The notes under the pieces: generated by a model
The model's database searches: none
Told to the model about the DNA's origin: nothing
The model's input: the letters and a program-made list of their open reading frames with translations, nothing else
From: Streptomyces sp. WMMC940
GTDB lineage: Bacteria; Actinomycetota; Actinomycetes; Streptomycetales; Streptomycetaceae
NCBI RefSeq assembly: GCF_027460265.1
Contig: NZ_JAPZBC010000001.1
Coordinates: forward strand, 1,821,001 to 1,885,000
Reading direction: 5' to 3'
DNA length: 64,000 nt
Made by a program: the position numbers and the translations under genes
Shown here: positions 57,095 through 64,000 of the stretch, one piece after another
How the letters are laid out: each line of letters opens with the position of its first letter
Numbering within the stretch: the first letter of the stretch is position 1

Positions 57095-59749
57095 ATGGCC
57101 GAGCCGGGCGTCGAGACGCGTACGAGAAGTTCCGAGATCACCGCACGGGCGGCTGCCAGCTTCGAACCGGTCGGCCGGTCGGTGGCCACGGCACGCGCCT
57201 TCGTCCGCGACACCCTCCAGGGCTGGGGGCACTCCGACGTCGTCGACGACGCCGTCGTCCTCACCAGTGAGCTCGTCACCAACGCGGTGATCCACGCCGG
57301 CACCGCCGCAGAGGTGCTCTGCCTGCGCACCGTGGAGGGCGTACGGGTCGAGGTCGCCGACCGGTATCCGGAACGCGAGATCCCGATGCAGGGCGGCACC
57401 AGAGCCGTCGCCCACCCCGATCGGGAGAACGGGCGCGGACTGCTGCTCTGCGCCGCGCTTGCCTCGCGCTGGGGCGTCGAGTACACACCGACCCACAAGC
57501 ACGTCTGGTTCCAACTCGACCTGCCGCAGCGCGCGGTGGGCACCCGGTCGGCCGGTCCGGTCCTTCCGCCCGATCTCCTTCCCGTCGCCGACGAGCGCGT
57601 CCGCGTCGCCGTGATCCAGATCGACCGCAACGGCGCCATCGGCTCCTGGAACGACGACGCCGAGCACCTTTTCGGATATGCGACGGACCAGGTGCTCGGC
57701 AAGCCCCTCGGCGACTTCGCCGCCTGGCCGCACACCCCGGGGACCGGCACCGGCCTGGCCGAGGCGCTCCAACTGTCCCGCTGGGAGGGCAGCTACGGAA
57801 TCCGCGGCACGGACGGCCGCGTCGTCCCCGTCTACGCCTCCCACCTCCGCGTGCGCGACACCCTGGGCGAGGCGTCCACCGTCTGCCTCCTGGTGCGCGA
57901 CTACGAGCGGGCCGTGCTGCAGACGCCGACGCGCGCGCCCGCCGGGGACGGCGCCGGCCACGACAACCGCAACGCCGATCCCTTCGAGGTCTTCATCGGA
58001 TCCCCGGCGCCCGACGACCTCGACGGCCTCCTCCAGCGCACGGTCGAACGCGCCCGCGACATGCTCGACGGCGACGCCGCGTTCCTGCTGCTGGCCACCG
58101 ACGACGAGACGGAGCTCGAGGTACGGGCCACCACCGGACTCCCCTCGGCCCGCCAGCGCTTCGCCCGGGTCCCGGTCGAGGCCGGGACGGGACGCTACGG
58201 ATCGGCCCGTATGCCCGCCGTCCACGAGGACCTCACCGCGGTCCCCGGGGCCGTCCCTCTCCTCAGTGGCACCGGGATGCGCTCCGTGGTCACCGTCCCG
58301 CTCAAGGTCGAAGGCCGGCTCACCGGCTCCCTGGGCGTGGCCGCCGAGGGCTCGGGCCGCTACTCCAACGAGGAGGCGCTGCGCCTGCAGTTCGCAGCCG
58401 ACCGCATCGCGCTCGCCGTCGAGTCCGCACGCCTTGGCGAGCTGGAGCGGCTGCGCCGGGGATCCCTCAGCTTCCTCGTCGAGGCCTCGGACCTGCTGGC
58501 CGGCACTCTCGACCGCGACCAGACACTGGCGCTGATGGCACAGATGACGGTGCCGACGCTCGCCACCTGGTGTGCCGTGTACACGATCTCCGACCAGTCC
58601 TCCGAGCCGTACCTCTCGTACGTCCTCCACGAGGACGAGGAGCGCATCGACGGCCTGAAGGCCCTGCTCGCCAAGATCGACCCGCCGGACCCGGTTCCCA
58701 CGCCCGGCGCACGGGTGTGGACCGCCCCGGCCGAGGCCGCGCACCAGGCCGCACTGCGCACCTCCATGCGTGAACTCGGCCTCGGCGCGGCCCATGTGTC
58801 GTCGGGCATCGGCACGACCCTGGCCACGGCCTCCGCGGTCGGCGGCGAGACCGTGGTCCTCCCTCTGGTCGCCCGAAATCGCGTCATCGGCATGCTGACG
58901 CTCGGCAAGCCGTCCGACGACCACTTCCGCCAGGAGATCCTGGAACTCGCCGAGGACCTTTCCCGCCGGGCCGCCCTCGCCCTGGACAATGCCAGGCTCT
59001 ACTCGGAGCGCACGGCCATCAGCCAGTCCCTGCAGCGCAGTCTGCTGCCGCCGGGCCTGCCCCAGGTGCCGGGCGTTGAGGTGGAGGTCATCTACCGCGC
59101 GGCCGGCGAGGGCAACGAGGTCGGCGGAGACTTCTACGACCTCTTCCCTATCCGCGACGGGGCGTACGGCTTCGCCATCGGCGACGTCTGCGGAACGGGC
59201 CCGGAGGCCGCCGCGGTCACCGGTCTGGCCCGGCACGCCCTGCGGCTGCTGGCCCGGGAGGGCTTCGGAGGTCCGGCGGTGCTGGAACGCCTCAACGCGG
59301 CGATCCTCGACGAGGGCGCCCGCAGCCGCTTCCTCACGCTGCTGTACGGCGAGCTCTGGCCCCAGGAGGACGGCTCGGCGCTCCTGAAGGTCGTCTGCGC
59401 CGGACATCCGCTGCCGCTGCGGCTGCGCCAGGACGGCTCCGTGGAGCCAGCGGCCGATCCGCAGCCGCTGCTGGGCGTGATGGACGACCTGGAACTGTAC
59501 GAGCAGACCGTCACTCTCGACCCGGGCGACGTCCTCCTCTGCGTCACGGACGGTGTCACGGAACGCCGTGAGGGAACGCGCATGCTCGGCGACGACGGCC
59601 TCAGCGACGTTCTGACGACGTGCACGGGCTTGACGGCCGGCGCGGTCGCGGCACGGGTTCTCCGCGCTGTCGAGCGCTTCGCTGCCGAACCCGCCTCGGA
59701 CGACATGGCGATCCTCGCGATGCGCGTGCCGGAGCCCCACGCGAGCTGA
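57095..59749 (+). CDS. osaC: Multidomain PP2C-type regulator OsaC
   Basis: OsaC is the osmoadaptation regulator that tempers sigma-B in S. coelicolor. The 884-residue product has an anti-sigma-like HATPase (about 20-140; ELVTNAVIHAG N box), a PAS domain (about 165-270), two GAF domains (about 300-435 and 450-620), and a SpoIIE-type phosphatase (about 660-880) with GGDFYDLFPI, IGDVCGTGPEAA and CVTDGVTERREG. This lets one protein both bind a sigma factor and dephosphorylate partners. It is divergent from osaA with 272 bases between. The ATG at 57095 has GGGAGGGG 13 bases upstream. Confidence 0.92.
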   Translation: MAEPGVETRTRSSEITARAAASFEPVGRSVATARAFVRDTLQGWGHSDVVDDAVVLTSELVTNAVIHAGTAAEVLCLRTVEGVRVEVADRYPEREIPMQGGTRAVAHPDRENGRGLLLCAALASRWGVEYTPTHKHVWFQLDLPQRAVGTRSAGPVLPPDLLPVADERVRVAVIQIDRNGAIGSWNDDAEHLFGYATDQVLGKPLGDFAAWPHTPGTGTGLAEALQLSRWEGSYGIRGTDGRVVPVYASHLRVRDTLGEASTVCLLVRDYERAVLQTPTRAPAGDGAGHDNRNADPFEVFIGSPAPDDLDGLLQRTVERARDMLDGDAAFLLLATDDETELEVRATTGLPSARQRFARVPVEAGTGRYGSARMPAVHEDLTAVPGAVPLLSGTGMRSVVTVPLKVEGRLTGSLGVAAEGSGRYSNEEALRLQFAADRIALAVESARLGELERLRRGSLSFLVEASDLLAGTLDRDQTLALMAQMTVPTLATWCAVYTISDQSSEPYLSYVLHEDEERIDGLKALLAKIDPPDPVPTPGARVWTAPAEAAHQAALRTSMRELGLGAAHVSSGIGTTLATASAVGGETVVLPLVARNRVIGMLTLGKPSDDHFRQEILELAEDLSRRAALALDNARLYSERTAISQSLQRSLLPPGLPQVPGVEVEVIYRAAGEGNEVGGDFYDLFPIRDGAYGFAIGDVCGTGPEAAAVTGLARHALRLLAREGFGGPAVLERLNAAILDEGARSRFLTLLYGELWPQEDGSALLKVVCAGHPLPLRLRQDGSVEPAADPQPLLGVMDDLELYEQTVTLDPGDVLLCVTDGVTERREGTRMLGDDGLSDVLTTCTGLTAGAVAARVLRAVERFAAEPASDDMAILAMRVPEPHAS

Positions 59750-59798
59750 CGGAAAACGCACATACGACGATGGCCCCCGCCGTGAGGCGAATTCGAGG

Positions 59799-59812
59799 GG
59801 TCGTTGCAACAC
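59799..59812. repeat. IS30-family left inverted repeat
   Basis: GGTCGTTGCAACAC is matched by its exact complement at the other end, 61097-61110. Confidence 0.85.
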
Positions 59813-59818
59813 TGCTGG

Positions 59819-61078
59819 TCAGCTGGCTAGGTCCAGTAGCTTAGCGAGGCGCTCGGCTGGGGTTTCCCAGTCGAGCGTTTTGCGTGGGCGGCTGTTGAGT
59901 TCGGCGGCGACGGCCTGGAGGTGCTCGGGGGTGTGGGTGCTCAGGTCGGTGCCCTTAGGGAAATACTGCCGCAGCAGGCCGTTCGTGTTCTCGTTCGAGC
60001 CCCGCTGCCAGGGACTGGCCGGGTCGCAGAAGTAGACCGGGATGTCGGTGGCGACGGTGAACGACCGGTGGGCGGCCATCTCCGAACCCTGGTCCCAGGT
60101 CAGGGATCGCCACAGATGCGGCGGGAGGGTCTGGACGGTGGCGGCGAGCGCGTTGCGGGTGGCGAGGGCGCTGTGGCCCGTCGGCAGGTGCACGAGCATC
60201 ACGTAGCGGGTGGACCGTTCGACCAGGGTGCCGATGGCGGAGCGTCCGTCCTTGCCGATGATGAGGTCGCCTTCCCAGTGGCCGGGGACGGCACGGTCTT
60301 CGGCTTCGGCGGGCCGGTCGCTGATCAGGACCATGTCCTTGATGGCGCGGGAGGTGCGCTTGTGGGCCTGGCGGTGCGGGCGCCGGCGGGCACGTCCTGT
60401 GCGAAGTGCGCGGGTCAGTTCCCGGCGGAGTTCTCCGCGGCCGTGGACGTAGAGGGCCTGGTAGATCGTCTCGTGGGTCACGTGCATCTCCGGCCGGTCG
60501 GGGAAGCGTGCCCGCAGAGCCTGGCAGATCTGCTCGGGGCTCCACCGCATCGTGAGGTGGTCCTGGATGAAGTCCCGCAGTTCGGGGTTCTGGCCGATCT
60601 TGCCGGTCTTGGGGCGGGGTCGGCGGGCATCGGCCCGGGCCTGGGCGGTGTGCGGCCGGTAGTACCAGCCTCCCTTGGGCATGGTCCGCCGGTTGCGGCG
60701 TATCTCGCGGCTGATGGTGGACGGGCTGCGGCCCAGCTCGGCGGCGATCTGCCGCATCGACGCCTTCTCCCGCAGCCGGTCGGCGATGTGGATGCGGTCG
60801 TGCTCCTGGAGATACCGCGAAGGGCCGCAAGGCGGCGCCTCCAGATCTCCCGCAGTCACGGACGCGTGCCCGTGCTCGGGATGGATCGGAGGAACTACCT
60901 TGCGGCCCCTCGTGTGACCGTTGCGCCACTTCTTGCCCGTGCGCCGGTCGATGCCGACGATCCGGGCCGCTTCCCGGGTGCTGTAGCCCTGCTCCATGAG
61001 CTGGAAGTATGCGGCCCGCTCACGGAGCAACGGCTTGGGCCCCTGCGGCTTCCTGTTCTTGCGGATCTCGAAGTCCAT
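59819..61078 (-). CDS. IS30-family transposase
   Basis: The 419-residue protein has an N-terminal HTH (about 20-60), a second HTH (about 95-130: REKASMRQIAAELGRSPSTISREIRRN, typical of IS30), and a DDE catalytic core with Asp271 in GHWEGDLIIG, Asp329 in TWDQGSEM and Glu363 in RGSNENTNG. All three acidic residues are present and no frameshift is seen, so it may be active. The ATG at 61078 has AAGGGG upstream. The end of the gene is seven bases from the left inverted repeat. Confidence 0.95.
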   Translation of the reverse strand: MDFEIRKNRKPQGPKPLLRERAAYFQLMEQGYSTREAARIVGIDRRTGKKWRNGHTRGRKVVPPIHPEHGHASVTAGDLEAPPCGPSRYLQEHDRIHIADRLREKASMRQIAAELGRSPSTISREIRRNRRTMPKGGWYYRPHTAQARADARRPRPKTGKIGQNPELRDFIQDHLTMRWSPEQICQALRARFPDRPEMHVTHETIYQALYVHGRGELRRELTRALRTGRARRRPHRQAHKRTSRAIKDMVLISDRPAEAEDRAVPGHWEGDLIIGKDGRSAIGTLVERSTRYVMLVHLPTGHSALATRNALAATVQTLPPHLWRSLTWDQGSEMAAHRSFTVATDIPVYFCDPASPWQRGSNENTNGLLRQYFPKGTDLSTHTPEHLQAVAAELNSRPRKTLDWETPAERLAKLLDLAS

Positions 61079-61096
61079 GACACCCCTTGAACTGGG

Positions 61097-61110
61097 GTGT
61101 TGCAACGACC
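61097..61110. repeat. IS30-family right inverted repeat
   Basis: GTGTTGCAACGACC is the exact complement of the left end at 59799-59812. Confidence 0.85.
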
Positions 61111-61149
61111 ACTAGAACTGAAGTGAGGCGGGGGCCATCGTCCGTTCGG

Positions 61150-61222
61150 AGCCCCCAAACGGAATCGAACCGTTGACCTTCTCCTTACCATGGAGACGCT
61201 CTGCCGACTGAGCTATAGGGGC
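61150..61222 (-). tRNA. tRNA-Thr (GGT anticodon)
   Basis: The 73-base minus-strand gene folds as a complete cloverleaf: acceptor GCCCCTA with TGGGGGC, D-arm GCTC/GAGC, anticodon stem TCTCC/GGAGA with loop ATGGTAA (anticodon GGT), and a T-arm AACGG-TTCGATT-CCGTT. The CCA end is not encoded. The anticodon reads ACC and ACU. It is downstream of the rRNA operon on the same strand but beyond its terminator. Confidence 0.95.
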
Positions 61223-61261
61223 CTGTTGCTCATTGCGGTATCCCGCTCGGCAACGGCATGA

Positions 61262-61291
61262 AGCATACCCCGAACTGACGTGTGCTCCTAA
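61262..61291 (-). promoter_or_regulatory. Promoter of tRNA-Thr
   Basis: On the minus strand TTAGGA (61286-61291) and TATGCT (61262-61267) are separated by 18 bases, 39 bases upstream of the tRNA 5' end. Confidence 0.6.
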
Positions 61292-61410
61292 TCGGCCGCA
61301 GGCAACCATTCTGAGCATGTGTCAGCAGTGGCAGAGCGTTCTCGTCGCCGGTCGGCGGCTCTCACCGGTTGTGCAGAGAGACGGTGCGGGATCAGCCCCG
61401 GAACGCGAAA

Positions 61411-61449
61411 AAGCCTCAACCCCCGGGTTTCACCCGGGGGTTGAGGCTT
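61411..61449 (-). terminator. rRNA operon terminator
   Basis: A perfect 18-bp stem (AAGCCTCAACCCCCGGGT with its complement) and 3-base loop starts eight bases past the 5S end on the minus strand; a short TTTCG follows. It is the strongest hairpin in the window. Confidence 0.95.
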
Positions 61450-61457
61450 CAAAAATT

Positions 61458-61576
61458 GTTCGGCGGTGTCCTACTCTCCCACAGGGTCCCCCCTGCAGTA
61501 CCATCGGCGCTGAAAGGCTTAGCTTCCGGGTTCGGAATGTAACCGGGCGTTTCCCTGACGCTATGACCACCGAAAC
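61458..61576 (-). rRNA. rrf: 5S ribosomal RNA
   Basis: The minus strand reads GTTTCGGTGGTCATAGCGTC at the 5' end and ends CACCGCCGAAC, with the conserved CCCGGTTACATTCCGAACCC core. Length is about 119 bases. Ends are set from the known 5S terminal stem. Confidence 0.95.
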
Positions 61577-61667
61577 TCTATGAAGATGTCGAACCCGACC
61601 GACCATCCACATGGTCCCGGCATGTTCGTTACTTCAGAACTGACACAGTGGACGCGAGCAACTGAGA

Positions 61668-64000
<2,333 letters not shown>

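Larger units (their letters stand above)
59799..61110 (-). mobile_element. IS30-family insertion sequence
   Basis: The element of about 1,312 bp is bounded by inverted repeats (GGTCGTTGCAACAC at 59799-59812 and its complement at 61097-61110) and contains one transposase gene on the minus strand. Its codons (for example GCT and CTA near the transposase C-terminus) are slightly less biased than neighbours. No matching target duplication is clear at the borders (AGG at left versus ACT at right; with shifted borders CGAG versus CTAG). It lies inside a split terminator. Confidence 0.9.
59766..61142. terminator. 16-bp terminator stem split by the IS30 element
   Basis: The left arm at 59766-59781 (GACGATGGCCCCCGCC) pairs perfectly with the right arm at 61127-61142. 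They sit 17 bases after osaC and eight bases before the tRNA-Thr 3' end. This was probably one hairpin ending both transcripts before the IS entered its loop. Confidence 0.75.

Noticed and set aside
61150..61222. tRNA-Thr as an attachment site for an integrative element
   Set aside because: There is no integrase gene, and no repeated tRNA 3' end in the window. The nearby mobile element is an IS30-type with its own inverted repeats.

Overview
This is a chromosomal core segment of a Streptomyces. The evidence is very high GC with strong third-position GC bias, many GTG starts, AGGAGG-type ribosome sites, a gluABCD glutamate uptake operon, ClgR, DpsC-like and OsaABC-like proteins, and an actinobacterial rRNA operon. 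From memory, the gene order matches the S. coelicolor block that runs from the OsaABC genes through recA and gluABCD to the siderophore genes near SCO5799. That comparison is recollection, not a search.

Layout. 1-4421 (minus): part of an NRPS-independent siderophore operon (2,4-diaminobutyrate aminotransferase, IucA/IucC synthetase, GNAT acyltransferase, start of a further gene). 4722-6214: secreted trypsin-like protease followed by a duplicated fragment of its own 3' end. 6358-14522 (minus): hflX, M1 metallopeptidase, RelA/SpoT homologue rshA, dapF, a membrane protein, miaA. 14706-17892: two small plus-strand genes, a LigB-like protein and miaB. 18056-25105: TAXI-type binding protein, the GluK/GluR two-component pair and the gluABCD transporter operon. 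25280-28076: FAD monooxygenase, then a cysteine-rich leader peptide, cysteine dioxygenase and rhodanese. 28581-30319 (minus): recX and recA, with an SOS-type box inside the recA promoter. 30597-42306: AI-2E permease, DUF3046 protein, a terpene-cyclase-fold-like protein, azlD/azlC with an AraC regulator, the giant helicase Lhr, a Nei-type DNA glycosylase, a short-chain dehydrogenase and a small membrane protein. 42507-50143 (minus): dps, clgR, cinA (pncC), pgsA, rimO, a RodZ-like protein and ftsK. 50334-59749: osaB and osaA (minus) with divergent osaC (plus). 59799-61110: an IS30-family insertion sequence. 61150-64000 (minus): tRNA-Thr, 5S rRNA and the 3' three quarters of 23S rRNA, which runs off the window.

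The genes form functional groups. Nitrogen and amino-acid uptake is covered by GluK/GluR sensing plus gluABCD. DNA repair is covered by recA, recX, lhr and the Nei glycosylase. tRNA and ribosome modification is covered by miaA, miaB, rimO and hflX. The cytoplasmic poly-HAMP kinase OsaA, its orphan regulator OsaB and the multidomain phosphatase OsaC make up an osmotic stress and development control unit. Sulfur amino-acid turnover appears to be controlled through a cysteine-codon leader peptide.

The most notable non-standard structures are the Cys-rich leader peptide before cysteine dioxygenase, the IS30 element sitting inside a 16-bp terminator stem, the ten in-frame 276-bp repeats in osaA, the duplicated protease 3' end, a heavily folded 500-bp convergent intergenic region at 28078-28580, and several promoters placed so that transcripts would begin at the start codon (leaderless mRNAs). 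I did not find a convincing wholly new multi-gene system.
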